Made by a program: the position numbers and the translations under genes
DNA from: Cladocopium goreaui
Taxonomy: Eukaryota > Sar > Dinophyceae > Suessiales > Symbiodiniaceae
Assembly: GCA_947184155.2 (NCBI GenBank)
Contig: CAMXCT020006124.1
Coordinates: 283,672-347,671, forward strand
Direction of reading: 5' to 3'
Length of the DNA stretch: 64,000 nt
Shown here: positions 22,306 through 32,640 of the stretch, piece by piece
Position numbering within the stretch: the stretch's first letter is position 1
Layout: every line of letters starts with the position of its first letter
The notes under the pieces: model-generated
What the model was told of the DNA's origin: nothing
The model's database searches: none
What the model saw: the letters and a program-made list of their open reading frames with translations, nothing else

Positions 22306-25300
22306 CTGCTGGGTTTGCCGCTCCGGAGGTTATCCCTAATTTATCTGAGCCAGGTACCCCTACGCAGGGTCAAGTTGAGGATGAATCGACCATGGATCTT
22401 AGTGATCGTACCAAGAGGAATGAAAGTGGCGGGGTTCGGGAGAGCCCGGCAAAAAAACGAGCTAAGGCACAACCCCTCCCTGACGGGGTTACTAAGGTGC
22501 CAAATGAAGGGGGAGGTGACTGTCTCTTCCACAGCATCAGTCATAGCATTGAGTTCACTGACAACCAAAAGCACCATCACAGACAAGTCAGAGCCGCCGC
22601 TGTTTCGCACCTTAAACGACACAGTGACAAGTACGCTTGTTTTTGGGATAACAAAGACCCCACTGGGGTTGACATGGAGGTTTCGGATCGTGCTTCGGCT
22701 TTTCAGAAATACCTTGGTCTTGTCGAAAAAGTCGGAGCATGGGCGGGTAACTTAGAAATTGCTGCTTTGGCCAGCACGTTGGACCGGCCAATCTATATCA
22801 TACATGAAACTGGTCAGATCTATGGATTCAACCAAGAGGGTTCACAAAAAGACCTTTGGATTTGGTATTCGCGTGCCCAATGGCACTATGAATCCCTCCA
22901 GGTACCGCCAGAAATTGCTCTCACTTTGCGTACAAAGGCCTTGATCGCCAAGCCCCAAGGAGGACGGCAAGAATGTCGCGGAGGTGGCAAAACACCGTCA
23001 CTTGGCGGCTTAACTCACAAAACGGCGTCCCTTGGAGGCAAAACCAAAAGGTCTGGACTCTCTCTGGGAGGCCTAACAAAGAAATCACATGCGGTTCCCA
23101 ACCGGGATGATAGATACGAGGATGGCTGTGCCGCCTCTTTGGCTACACGCAGTACCAAAACTGTTGCTTCTGTGCTCAAAGCCAATAAGGACGCTAAGGC
23201 TGCTAAAGCTAAAGCGCGTTCTCGGGCCACTTCTGGTGGATCTTTGGGCGGGCAAACCAAGGCAAACCGGGTTATCAAGTCAGGTCTTAAAGCTACTGGT
23301 GCTAAGACCGCCTCTGTGGCCTCAGGTTCTCAGCCTTCTGCTAAGGCTTTTGGAAAGGTAACGTCCCGTATTCGCCTTAGAACTGCTAAGGACGATTTGG
23401 ACCGGGTCCGACCCAAACCTAATATTTGGGGCCAAAAATTTCTTGTTGGCAAACAGGAGCCCAAGACTTCTTGGACCTGTAATCTTTGTGGGGTTACTTT
23501 GTATCTTGACCCGGCGATGTGCCCGCTGTATCGGCGCCGAGCTAATCACATTGCTCAACGACACCCTAATGAGAGGAGTAAGGTCGCCCCTATGAGGGAG
23601 TATAACACCCCTGTTGAGGCTACTAATCAACTTCCTGTTGATCAGCAAGATTGGTGGTGCCCCTATTGCTTTAAGGCGCTCCCGTCTTTACCCAAAGCCG
23701 TCAAGGAGTTGTCTATTCAACACCACTACAAAACGAAACACCCCCATCGTAAGTTGAAACAAGGTGCGGTCAACCGGTTGAGGTGGAAGGTTGCCAGGAA
23801 AAACCCTGACCAAATGAGGAGTTCCAAGCAAACTAAAAAAAACCTTGGAGATAAACTGCGTGCCAGGGCGGCCAACAGACGTGATATGCAGGTCGGGGGT
23901 CACAAGTTTGTGTATGTGGCTGTTAATTGGGAAACGTGGCCTCGGCCTAAAAAATATCAATACCGCAAAGGGGATGCCATGATGACGTGTGTGCAATGCC
24001 GTATTTGTTGCGCCTATCTCCCCAAAACCCGTTGTCTTGGCCTTAGAACCAAAGCCCACCCTGGTGCTGTTCAGCGTTGGGAAAAACTTAAGGTTTGCCC
24101 CGAGAACCGTATTGCCCTCTGTGACTCCTGGGGTATCACCCTGGGTCAGGCGCATAAGTGGTTTTCCCCCAGCTCTTCCTCTTCGTCTAGACCCGTTGCT
24201 TCTAAGCATTCGGTTAAAAAACAGTGGAAACGATCGTTGGTTGAAGAAGGGATTGAGCCTAACCCTGGCCCTTCCTCTGTTCGTTCGCGTCAGGTTCAAT
24301 GTGATCAGTTTTGCATTTCGAGTTTAAACACTCAAGGCGCCAATGCTTGTTGGTCGGTCCTTGGTGGTTTTCGCAAACCTAAACAACTTCAGGTTCTGTG
24401 TTTGCAGGAGGTTCGCATGACTTCGGTTGAAATCGAAGCCTTCAAACGGTCTGCCGTCCGTGCTGGGTATCACTTCTATTATCTTTGTGGTCATTTGGAT
24501 CGCGCTGGTAATCCCAGGGGTGGTGTTGCGATTATGGTTGATAAACGCTTGATCAGTAAAGTTGCTTGTTCCGAGCTCACTGCTAATTCCCAGCTGTTAG
24601 GGATCTGGGTGGAACACTGTTTGGTCTTTTCGTTTTATTCGCCCCCCACTCAGGATTGTGGCGACAGTGACCCTTATGTTGAGTTAGCCGAAAGTTTTGT
24701 TCATGCCTTCGTTGGGTTACAGGTCTCTTCGGTTGCTCCCTGGGTTGCTGTGGGTGACTCGAATGAAATCCCGGGAAAGTCCTCTCTTGAGATTACTCTT
24801 AACAATTTTGGTGGACGGGTCATTGCCCAAGGTACCAATACCCGATGGGAGTCGGACCGGGAAATTGATTGGTTTGTCACTAATTGCCCCCGGGACCTTG
24901 ACCCCCCCCAGTGTTTCAATTATCATTGGTCTGACCATAAAATGATTCAGAGTGGTTTTCGTATCCCTCCCCGTGACTTTTGCATTGGACGTTTGCAGAA
25001 AACCCCGGTTTGGGACAAGCCTGATTTTCTCAGTGTGGATGAGTGGAGAGCTCAGCTTGAAGACGCCTGGGTGTTGGCCGCTAAAAGTCTCCCCAGCAAT
25101 ATTTCGGACTTGCCTGTTCAAGATGCTTGGGATCACTATAACGCTGCCCTTAATCACATGTTTCTGCTTGCTTTAAGCCGAGTCAAAGAGGCTCTGTCGG
25201 ACCCTGTGCAACAGGCTGCCATTGACAAGGCTACTCGGCGTATCACACCGAAAGGCCAACTTGGCAAATGGACTAGCCATTCGCTGGTTCAGAGAGGCCC

Positions 25301-26489
25301 TTTGGAAGGCCCTGGGTTCTTTAAATTCCAAAAAATTAGACGAAGACTTGGTCGTCTGTTCGAACTTCGCCGCTTGGTCTTGAAACAAATCAGGTGCCCT
25401 GACAACGCTCGTCAGGGGGTGATCAGTAATCTCATCACCAAACTCAACCGAGGTGGTACTCTGGGTCCCTTGGATGATGGGGATCTTACTTCTCTTCTTC
25501 GTCATGTTTTGCACATGATTTCGTTTCTAAGGGATGAGTTGAAACATCAAGAAATGGATCATCGCAAACAAGTTTTGAAGCAGTGGAAGCATAGGATTTT
25601 AAATGATCCTAAGGCCTTGGGATCTTGGCTGCGTAATCGATTTAATACTGGGGAGGCTGTTGAACTTTGCTATCAGGAACAGGTGGCTCGCACCTCTCCT
25701 GACATTGCGGCTCGTATCTTTGATTTTTGGAATGACTTTTGGGAACAGTCGCGGCTGCACGGTCCCACGTCTCCGGAACGTGACCATGTGCTGCAGGAAC
25801 ACGCTGTCAACGCTCAGGTTACTTGGATACCTCCCACGGTTGGGGAAGTGCTCCTTCACTCTCGTGACATGCATGGGTCTGGTGGGGTCGACGGATGGAG
25901 GGGGTCTGAAATCAGACACCTCCCTTCCAAGGCTCTTGAAATGTTCCATGGCCTTGCTTCTAATTGGAGCACTCGGAATCAAGTCCCCCTTCAATTTTTG
26001 GAATCCCGTAATGTTCAAATTCCGAAACCCAATAAAATTCGGGATGGTCAGACCCGCCCCGAAGACTTGCGTCCCATTACGGTTATGAATTCTTTTTGGA
26101 GGTTGTGGGCTAGTGTGTTGGTTAAGTCCAAGTCTGTTAAACAATGGATTTCCCAGGCTGTCCCCCCTGAAATTATTGCTGGTTCTGGGCCCCGGGCAGA
26201 AGCCCAGTTAGCCGCCGCTGAAATCTTTCATGACATCAGCCGCAATGGTTACGGATGTACTTTGGATTTTAGTAAATGTTATGATCTTTTAAATCCTCTT
26301 GGTACCATCTCTCTCCTTTTGGCTGGGGGATTCCCTCGGTACATCGTGGATATTTTGCGTTTGGTTTGGACACAACAAAACAGATGGGTCACGTGGTTCG
26401 GCTGCACGCATTTTTTTTCCGTCCAACGCCTTCATGGCTTCCGCCAGGTCGTTACACACATTCAATCGCGGCAAACAGGTGAATTGTAG
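22209..26489 (+). CDS. LINE ORF2: OTU protease, zinc fingers, 2A-like motif, EEP endonuclease, partial RT
   Basis: Retrotransposition polyprotein, with residues numbered from the TTG at 22209; the frame is open further upstream. Residues about 96-235 are an OTU-like cysteine protease: EGGGDCLFHS with Cys105, then VGAWAGNLEIAALA, then AQWHYESL with His226. Two C2H2-like fingers follow (CNLCG, Cys424 onward; CPYCFK...HHYKTKH), plus a CVQCRICC motif. GIEPNPGP at 681-688 is 2A-like. The EEP endonuclease has SLNTQG, LQEVR (Glu734), GDSNEIPG (Asp850), EIDWFVTN and WSDHK (Asp909, His910), a full catalytic set. RT begins with IPKPNK and PEDLRPITV and reaches motif A, CTLDFSKCYDLLNP (Asp1353). The last 30 or so residues are foreign; motif B and the xxDD of motif C are absent, so this copy cannot be an active RT. 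Confidence 0.88.
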   Translation: MVAERLQPAAWKITQRTKLRDEKRISLRSGPVTAGFAAPEVIPNLSEPGTPTQGQVEDESTMDLSDRTKRNESGGVRESPAKKRAKAQPLPDGVTKVPNEGGGDCLFHSISHSIEFTDNQKHHHRQVRAAAVSHLKRHSDKYACFWDNKDPTGVDMEVSDRASAFQKYLGLVEKVGAWAGNLEIAALASTLDRPIYIIHETGQIYGFNQEGSQKDLWIWYSRAQWHYESLQVPPEIALTLRTKALIAKPQGGRQECRGGGKTPSLGGLTHKTASLGGKTKRSGLSLGGLTKKSHAVPNRDDRYEDGCAASLATRSTKTVASVLKANKDAKAAKAKARSRATSGGSLGGQTKANRVIKSGLKATGAKTASVASGSQPSAKAFGKVTSRIRLRTAKDDLDRVRPKPNIWGQKFLVGKQEPKTSWTCNLCGVTLYLDPAMCPLYRRRANHIAQRHPNERSKVAPMREYNTPVEATNQLPVDQQDWWCPYCFKALPSLPKAVKELSIQHHYKTKHPHRKLKQGAVNRLRWKVARKNPDQMRSSKQTKKNLGDKLRARAANRRDMQVGGHKFVYVAVNWETWPRPKKYQYRKGDAMMTCVQCRICCAYLPKTRCLGLRTKAHPGAVQRWEKLKVCPENRIALCDSWGITLGQAHKWFSPSSSSSSRPVASKHSVKKQWKRSLVEEGIEPNPGPSSVRSRQVQCDQFCISSLNTQGANACWSVLGGFRKPKQLQVLCLQEVRMTSVEIEAFKRSAVRAGYHFYYLCGHLDRAGNPRGGVAIMVDKRLISKVACSELTANSQLLGIWVEHCLVFSFYSPPTQDCGDSDPYVELAESFVHAFVGLQVSSVAPWVAVGDSNEIPGKSSLEITLNNFGGRVIAQGTNTRWESDREIDWFVTNCPRDLDPPQCFNYHWSDHKMIQSGFRIPPRDFCIGRLQKTPVWDKPDFLSVDEWRAQLEDAWVLAAKSLPSNISDLPVQDAWDHYNAALNHMFLLALSRVKEALSDPVQQAAIDKATRRITPKGQLGKWTSHSLVQRGPLEGPGFFKFQKIRRRLGRLFELRRLVLKQIRCPDNARQGVISNLITKLNRGGTLGPLDDGDLTSLLRHVLHMISFLRDELKHQEMDHRKQVLKQWKHRILNDPKALGSWLRNRFNTGEAVELCYQEQVARTSPDIAARIFDFWNDFWEQSRLHGPTSPERDHVLQEHAVNAQVTWIPPTVGEVLLHSRDMHGSGGVDGWRGSEIRHLPSKALEMFHGLASNWSTRNQVPLQFLESRNVQIPKPNKIRDGQTRPEDLRPITVMNSFWRLWASVLVKSKSVKQWISQAVPPEIIAGSGPRAEAQLAAAEIFHDISRNGYGCTLDFSKCYDLLNPLGTISLLLAGGFPRYIVDILRLVWTQQNRWVTWFGCTHFFSVQRLHGFRQVVTHIQSRQTGEL
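24240..24272 (+). other. 2A-like ribosome-skipping motif in ORF2
   Basis: Codons read VEEGIEPNPGP. The established 2A core is D(V/I)ExNPGP; here the Asp is Gly but I-E-x-N-P-G-P is exact. It sits between the zinc-finger part and the EEP endonuclease, a place where skipping would release the endonuclease-RT from the OTU/zinc-finger part. Confidence 0.6.
26396..26480 (-). CDS. RRM-like exon fragment
   Basis: On the minus strand the DNA next to the LINE break reads CNDLAEAMKALDGKKMRAAE. The DLAEAMKALDGKKM pattern fits the last helix and turn of an RNA-recognition motif (A-x-x-A-hydrophobic-x-x-L-[DN]-G). Only this piece is seen, with no flanking RRM exon identified, so the call rests on about 16 residues. 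It may be an exon of a host gene into which the LINE rearranged. Confidence 0.3.
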
Positions 26490-27780
26490 TTTACATGCAG
26501 GGCTGTCAATTTGTCGAAAGCCACAAAAGTGCCGGTTGTGGACCAGTACGCAGTCCAGAAACTGTCCCAGCAAGAGAACAGACAAGAAAGCAAACCAAAA
26601 ACAACAAAGCAAAAACAGGAAAAACACACAACCAAAACAAAAACCAAACACAAAACGACAGAGAGAATTGGGATCGCAACCAGCAATGGGAATTACATGC
26701 AAGATGACATCTTATGTGTCATTCTAAGAATGGCCCACAACAAGAAACAAAACAGAACACACACAAAACACCACAAAGGGCCACGTTGGTGGGTGAGAGA
26801 AGCAACAAAGCTCCATGCGGAAACCAGGGATCCCCCCAGCTAGGATCCCCGAGATCACAAAGAGCAGCCGTTCAGGCATGACCTTACACCCAAACACTTC
26901 GAAGCAAACACCGACAACGCCGGGTCGCAACGAGAGTGGTGAGAACCGAAAAAAGGGTGAAACGGGAAGGTGAAACAAGATCTAAGGTGAAAATGACAGC
27001 AATAGCTACGGCACTCAGGGCACACTCAGAGTCCGCTCAGTTGTTCTTTTCCAAGCATCATCATCGTTGGGAGCTGTAGTGCACTCTTGCGGTGCTAACT
27101 GCTTTCAAAACTGAATCCAATGCGATCGAGTTAGCGATGATCGCTAGCTCGACAGCATTGATGCAGGCTTGCAAGCGTAGAGCTGCTCGAGCGGTCAACT
27201 TAGCAGGTGTTGCAACCAATTGCATTTGATGCGGTCGGTTGGCCATGGTAGCTGGCTCAGTCACATTGATACAGGAATGCGAGCGTTTTTCTCTGAACAG
27301 GGACCAGGTCTATCATCAAGGTGTTCAGCCGAAATTGTGGACAGGCAACTTGTGTCAGCTGTGTTGAGGTCCTCTGTCGGGTAATGTTGCACGCTCGCTT
27401 GCATGAGCTGTAGCTGTCGACTTATAACTTCACGCTCTGTAACATTGGCACGGGCCTCTACACGAATGCACAGACTCCTTATGCAAAAGCTGTTTGCGTT
27501 TGGGATTCAACATGTTCCATGTTGCGGCGAGACTCTTTGCTATGAGCCGGTGTGCCTATGGTTGGATCAGTAGACTCCCTACTCAGGCAGTTTGTAAGAA
27601 ACTTTGGGCGGAATTAAGGCAACGGGCGCCGACCACGGCAACTCTTTGGATGGCATGCCGGTAGGCCGACTTTCTTTCGTTTCAAGAGTGACTGGGTGCG
27701 CGGCTTGAAAAAAGAACCGCCCAGACAAGACTTGTGGAGGGCGTTCCACATAAGGGCAATGGATCGCCGTCACCCCCTTT
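26490..27780. other. No gene assigned
   Basis: 26500-26960 is rich in CAAAA/AACAA words on the plus strand. 27050-27560 is GC-richer with loosely repeated words such as ACATTGATACAGG and ACATTGGCACGGG around short CGAGC segments; its minus-strand 67-codon frame (27061-27264) is Ala/Leu-rich without a known motif. Confidence 0.35.
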
Positions 27781-27784
27781 GGGG

Positions 27785-27845
27785 AGTAGTAGTAGTAGTA
27801 GTAGTAGTAGCAGTAGCAGCAGTAGTAGTAGTAGTAGTACTTTAG
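27785..27845. repeat. (TAG/CAG)n trinucleotide microsatellite
   Basis: A run of GTAGTAGTAG with interspersed CAG units. Confidence 0.9.
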
Positions 27846-27911
27846 GGCGATGTGGCAGAGCCAAGGAGATGCGCTGCACATCGGGGTCGGCGCCGTAGCG
27901 CCATCGCAAAC

Positions 27912-28409
27912 CTAAACAAAGGAGAAATCCTTAGTCAGAATCCTTAGAAAGTCCAAAGACACATTAACCAACACCCTTAGGATATCTGGTTTCCCAAATT
28001 CTAGAAACCACTTTAGAAAGCCAGTCGGCACATTCCATGGTATCCCCAACTTTCCACCATCCAAAACGGCGAGACATATGATCACAACAAGTAAGCGAGG
28101 ACGGTCGATAAGGACAAGTCCAAGCAATATGATCCCAGTGACCGAGTTCTCATCACAACCATCCCAAATACAAGTAGTATCAAAATTCGCATGAGAATGA
28201 AAACAGGCAGGGGAGCGAGCAGCTCCCAAGAGGAGCGTACGGTACGCGGGGCCAACTTGGAGTTGGTTTCTCATGCCATCAAAATCCCAAGTAAGGAAAT
28301 CCTCAACAGAACCATTGAGCTCATGATTATCATGACGTTCCTGGTTAAGGAAAAGGCCATAATTGAACCATCGCCAACCCATGCGAAGTTGGTGTTGCAA
28401 ATGTGACAC
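27912..28409 (-). pseudogene. LINE ORF2 C-terminal fragment, frameshifted
   Basis: The minus-strand frame reads WDFDGMRNQLQ and then CIWDGCDE. After a one-base shift near 28140 the next frame continues DHIAWTCPYRPSSLT, FGWWKVGDTMECADWL and SRIWETRYPKGVG then stop, near 27917. Cys-x4-Cys followed by H-x4-C is the zinc-binding tail found after the RT in many LINEs. It lies opposite in orientation to the LINE at 20.2-26.4 kb and could be the tail of a related element, though not simply that element's missing end. Tryptophan-rich, Leu-rich coding with a stop and no RT motifs nearby supports a truncated copy. Confidence 0.5.
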
Positions 28410-28636
28410 ATAATCGTTACCTGGACGAGGTCAAGACGAAAAACGAATTTTGAACAGCCCAAACCCACGGTTGGACAATAGCCCAGCCTTTGTCCTTAAG
28501 CCACTGTTTCAGCACAGCTAACGGGCTTCCTCTCCCAGCTTGCCAATCAATTTGGGACCCATGTTTCAGCGATACAGTCTAAATGCGAGAGACCACCAGT
28601 GAGAACACAACGAAGATACGGGCTAGACTCCCGAGT

Positions 28637-28717
28637 GGACCAGCAGGGATTCGAACCACCACCGGCAGTCTGTCAGCGCTGGCAAGACCAACGCCATACC
28701 AACTGAGCCATCGGGTC
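28637..28717 (-). mobile_element. tRNA-like SINE head
   Basis: On the minus strand, TGGCTCAGTTGG (A box) and GGTTCGAATCC (B box) are separated by about 40 bases. GACC near the 5' end can pair with GGTC at the 3' end. The anticodon stem CGTTG/CAGCG carries loop GTCTTGC (CUU if folded so). The T stem has mismatches and the total length is 81, so this is a tRNA-derived element rather than a working tRNA. Dinoflagellate tRNA-derived SINEs are known from the literature; membership is inference. The unrelated body would lie to about 28580. Confidence 0.55.
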
Positions 28718-28854
28718 GTTTGTGGCCACGGCACAGTGACCCTACATTTCAGATGGCAACGGCTATGGATCAAAAGAAATAAAAAGGCACTCGAAATGGA
28801 CACAAAATGTTGTTCCCCACCTGCCAGGTGAAGGTTGTTAGATTTTATGTCAGT

Positions 28855-29125
28855 TGCCTCCTCGTCCTCCTCCTCTTCCTCTCCTCCTCCTTCTCCTCCG
28901 CCTCCTTCTGCCTCGTTCTCCTCTCCTCCTCCTCGTCCTCCTCTCCTCGTCGTCCTCGCTCAACTGCGACCCGCGATCCACAGTGTTCTCTGCCGGATCT
29001 CAACCACGACCACCCACGCCCAATGTTCCCTGCCGGACCTCAACTACGACCATCCGCGCCCAGTGTTCCCTGCCGGACCTCAACCACGACCATCCGCGCC
29101 CAGTGTTCCCTGCCGGACCTCTCAT
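28855..29125. repeat. CT-rich tract and 40-bp tandem repeat
   Basis: 28855-28965 is a TCCTCC-rich pyrimidine tract. From about 28980 a 40-bp unit (CACGACCATCCGCGCCCAG, TGTTCCCTGCCGGACCTCAA) is present about 3.5 times with few changes. Confidence 0.85.
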
Positions 29126-29164
29126 GTAGGAAGATATGGAACAAAGAATGTGCAGAAGAAAGTT

Positions 29165-29705
29165 AGAAAGAATGGAAAGAATGTCAGAAGATATGCCAGA
29201 TAGAATGCCAAATAGAATGCCAGATAGAATGCTAGAAGATATGTCAGAATATATGCCAGAAGATATGCCAGATAGAATGCCAGATAATATGCCAGAAGAT
29301 ATGCCAGATAGAATGCCAGAAGATTTGCTAGATAGAATGCCAGAAAATATGCTAGAAGATATGCCAGATAGATATATCAGAAGATATGCCAGAAGATATG
29401 CCAAAGATATGCCAGAAGATATGTCAGAATATATGCCAGAAGATATGTCAGATAGAATACCAGAAGATATGTCAGAATATATGCCAGAAGATATGCCAGG
29501 TAGAATGCCTGATTGAATGCCAGAAGATATGTCAGATAGAGTGCCAGAAGACATGCAAGATAGAATGCCAGAAGATTTGCCAGATAGAATGCCAGAAGAT
29601 ATGCCAGAAGATATGCCAGATCATATGCCAGAAGATATGCCAGATAGAATGTCAAATAGAATGTCAGAAGATATGTCAGATAGAATGCCAGAAGATTTGC
29701 CAGTA
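29165..29705. repeat. 12-bp tandem array, AGATAGAATGCC/AGAAGATATGCC
   Basis: About 45 copies of a 12-bp unit alternating ATGCCAGATAGA and ATGCCAGAAGAT. Because 12 is divisible by 3, several frames stay open (MPDRMPED-type on plus); these are not evidence of a gene. Confidence 0.9.
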
Positions 29706-32459
29706 AGAAAATGTATAAATGTCATGGTGGGGATCACACGAAGTAAAGTATTTTTTTTTCAATGGTGAAGCATCTGGCCTGCTTTTGGCCCCCAATATTC
29801 CTGACGACGTCAGAGGGCCGCAGAAAATTAAAACGCGTGTATAACAGGATGAATTTGGCAAAAAACATCGGTTTGCCGTGCATGTGAGCGGTGTTCAAAA
29901 CTTCAATTGAACTGAATAGAAATTATTCATCCTTGCGCGAAATCCTTGCGTCATCCTTGCGCGACTACAATGGAAGCTTGCGGGCGGTCAATTTTTCAAA
30001 CGGAGCTTGCGCGATCTTGCGCGAAGATGAAGTCCTGAGTTTTCGTGCACTTTTGCTTGCGCGTAGGCGAGAAGCTGTTTTCGGACTTAGTTTTCTGGCT
30101 TCTCAGATTCTCGGCTCCTTGGCTCGTTCGGTGGTTTCTTCTCGACTTCTCGGCTTGTTCGATGGCTTCTCGACTTCTAGGCTCGACTCAGCGCAGTTCT
30201 TATTTTGCCAGCAGTCTCGTCTCTGATGGCGCCTTCAGCCAAAGTACAATCAGTACACGCAGCTTTGCGAGGTATTTGATGCTACAAGGTGGTTTTGCTT
30301 GTTTGCAAGTCGCGACCGGTTGCTGGGGAGCACAGTGGCCAGGAACCCCTTTGCGCGAAGCTTGCGCGAAGCTTGCCAAAAAGTAGTTTCACTGACAGAA
30401 CAGAGTAGCCCTCTGAAAGATGTATACAGTCAATATGTCTTAAAGTGCTTCAAGATGCCCCATAGTGAATGACATGTCCTTACATCTGTGAGATTTGATG
30501 CAGAGATAGTATGTAACTCTATGTAACTCTGAATTGTTTGAACAGTTTTTACTGCTAACTTCTGGGTCAAGCTGCAGACAGCGTCAGGAATTTGCCAACT
30601 GACCTGGATGAGAAGAGGCGACGTCTCCAAAATCCCTTTGTGTTTGGCTGCGATTTAGGATATGTGCATTTCTCAAACTGGGGACTCCCACGCATACATT
30701 CAAAATCGGTCATTGAAACTCTGGAAACACCACTTTTTTTCGAACAAGAGCCGGAATCGGACATTTCCAGAGAAAAACGGAATGGCATATTCACACAGCC
30801 AACCTTAGTAACTCGGAGTTATCACATTCATTATGGATAAATATTTCGACCAACGGTTTGGATCACAACACAAGGGTGTTGATCACCATTGCAGAGTCCA
30901 CATGCTCCGTACATGGGCCATCATGTCATGGGCTCTCGGAGGGATTTTGTGGAGTGTTTTGAAATGGCCCCAATTACGGCCACGTCAAGGGGAAAACGTG
31001 TTTCTGTTCTAAACCAGTGGATGGAATGGAGTACCAAATTTTCAAAATCATTTGAGGAACATTGATGTTAAGGAAACTGCAGCATGGTGTGATTGGCAAA
31101 GTCGGCTTCGCGTTGCCACGCCAACTCAGGCCCCGTTGCAGCTTGGAGCGATTCTGCGATGCACTGCAAGTGGGGTGAGGTCTGAGGTCCTTTTGCTCGC
31201 TTCCACCAAGGCTTCCACAAGCTTGGCTTGAGAAGAAAGTCTATGAGATCCAAAAAAGGGCTTGTGGTCTGAATTAAAAGTGTACTTTCATCCCGCTTCA
31301 ATAGTGGCCATGATTGGATGACTCTTCTTTTTGTGGAGACTGTGGTAGAAAACCATTGAAACGTGGACCCGTTATCGTATAGTTGCGCAATTTTCATAGG
31401 TGCAAGTCGCAGGTAAATTGCTATGCGAACATTCTCAGCGTGTGAATCCGGAGATGAAACTGTCGTGCGCAACTTCTTGAATGTAGGAAACCACATGAGC
31501 CGCGTTCAAAACTCTCGGCAATTGATTTTAGTGTTCGGTGTCTTCCAAAACTTGAATGGCGTCACACGCGCGCAAGCTTTTCACAAGCTTCGCGCAAGCT
31601 CATGTACGCGCAAGCTTCGCGCAAGCCCGAAATCACGTAAACACTTTGAACATAAATTTAAATCTAAATTGATATACAACGAAAGGGTTACACAACATGG
31701 TGGCTCCTATGGCGTAAACCAACATTCGAGCAATCTGCAGGCTTTGGGCTCGGGTTGCAAGAATTGCTCAGGGATTTTGGGGGCATCTCCAAATAAATGT
31801 GACTCCAGTGATGACACGAACTTTCCCAAGCTTCATCGACTTAGGAGCCGTTCCGAAAGGTGACATCATGATTGGGCATGGTTCTATCCCTTAGAGTCTT
31901 CCACCACCTTTGTAGAGGGTCACCAGGACCCCAGGTTTTTCAGACATCGAAACCTTTCCAGAAGACGGAAGATTACTGCCACCATTTTCCTGCGAGAACG
32001 TTTGTCGAAAGTTGACCAGGTAATGAAAGGAGCCCAGCCGAGCACATGTTTTCTGGTTGGCTCATATCAAGATCATGTGGGTTAGCTCATATCAAGATCA
32101 TGTCATCATTTCAACTCGTACGATCTATTGAAAGGACACATGCCATCGCATGCATGGTGTCACTGAGCAGAGCTATTAAACAATTTCCAGTCCATGCTAT
32201 GGGAACAAGGCTGAAGGTCCGCAACCCCTTCCATCCTTCACGTCCTTTGACTCCGAAGTACTTCCTGGGTTCTTCACCTTGCAGCCATGGTTTGTGAAGA
32301 CGTCCACTATACGCGTCCTCTCCTGTCAACCAACATATTGGGTAGACGGGGGGGTTGCCCAACTTCATCTTGTTTTTGCACGCTGACATGTCGACCGGAG
32401 TCTTTTGTTGCTTCTTGTTCGTTGGGGGTCGTTTTGTTTCCTGTAAATACTTCTTTTCT
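29706..32459. other. No gene assigned; dispersed CTTGCGCGAAG motif
   Basis: 29930-30380 contains many CTTGCGCGAA words on the plus strand; 31560-31630 has the reverse complement TTCGCGCAAG repeated. A minus-strand island at about 31210-31075 (LQCIAESLQAATGPELA) looks coding but is unrecognised. 32050-32105 duplicates GCTCATATCAAGATCATGT. Confidence 0.4.
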
Positions 32460-32640
32460 ACGTTGTAACATGCACTATGCTCTCATGTCTTACATATTAC
32501 ATCTATACTACGTAGTGACATGTATTTTAACGTTTACCACATCATAACGTCTTGCATGTACTTTAACATTTACCGCGTCATAACGTCTTGCATGTAATTT
32601 ACCGTATGACGTCTTACATGTACTTTAACATATCTACCAT
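32460..32640. repeat. Degenerate tandem repeat with ACGTCTTGCATGTAC
   Basis: Units of about 35 bp share CATAACGTCTTGCATGTA and TTTAACATTTACC with substitutions and a shortened copy. Confidence 0.65.

Larger units (their letters stand above)
20240..26400 (+). mobile_element. LINE (non-LTR) retrotransposon with OTU and endonuclease, 3'-truncated
   Basis: A plus-strand two-ORF element. ORF1 is a basic protein; ORF2 carries an OTU-like protease, zinc fingers, a 2A-like motif, an AP-type (EEP) endonuclease and RT motif A. The 5' limit is unclear: an A-rich stretch (20100-20235) precedes it, and a 10-bp hairpin lies just before the ORF1 start. The recognisable coding ends near 26395 inside the RT, before motifs B and C, and unrelated DNA follows. 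Loss of the 3' half with retention of the 5' half is opposite to the usual 5' truncation of LINEs and points to a later deletion, rearrangement or assembly join. Confidence 0.85.

Noticed and set aside
28637-28717. Functional tRNA-Lys(CUU) gene
   Set aside because: Mismatched T stem and acceptor, and length of 81 with a poorly fitting fold; a SINE-type relic is more likely.
29136-29706. Plus- and minus-strand repeat proteins (MPEDMPDR-type)
   Set aside because: Derived from the 12-bp array; no non-repeat domain attached.
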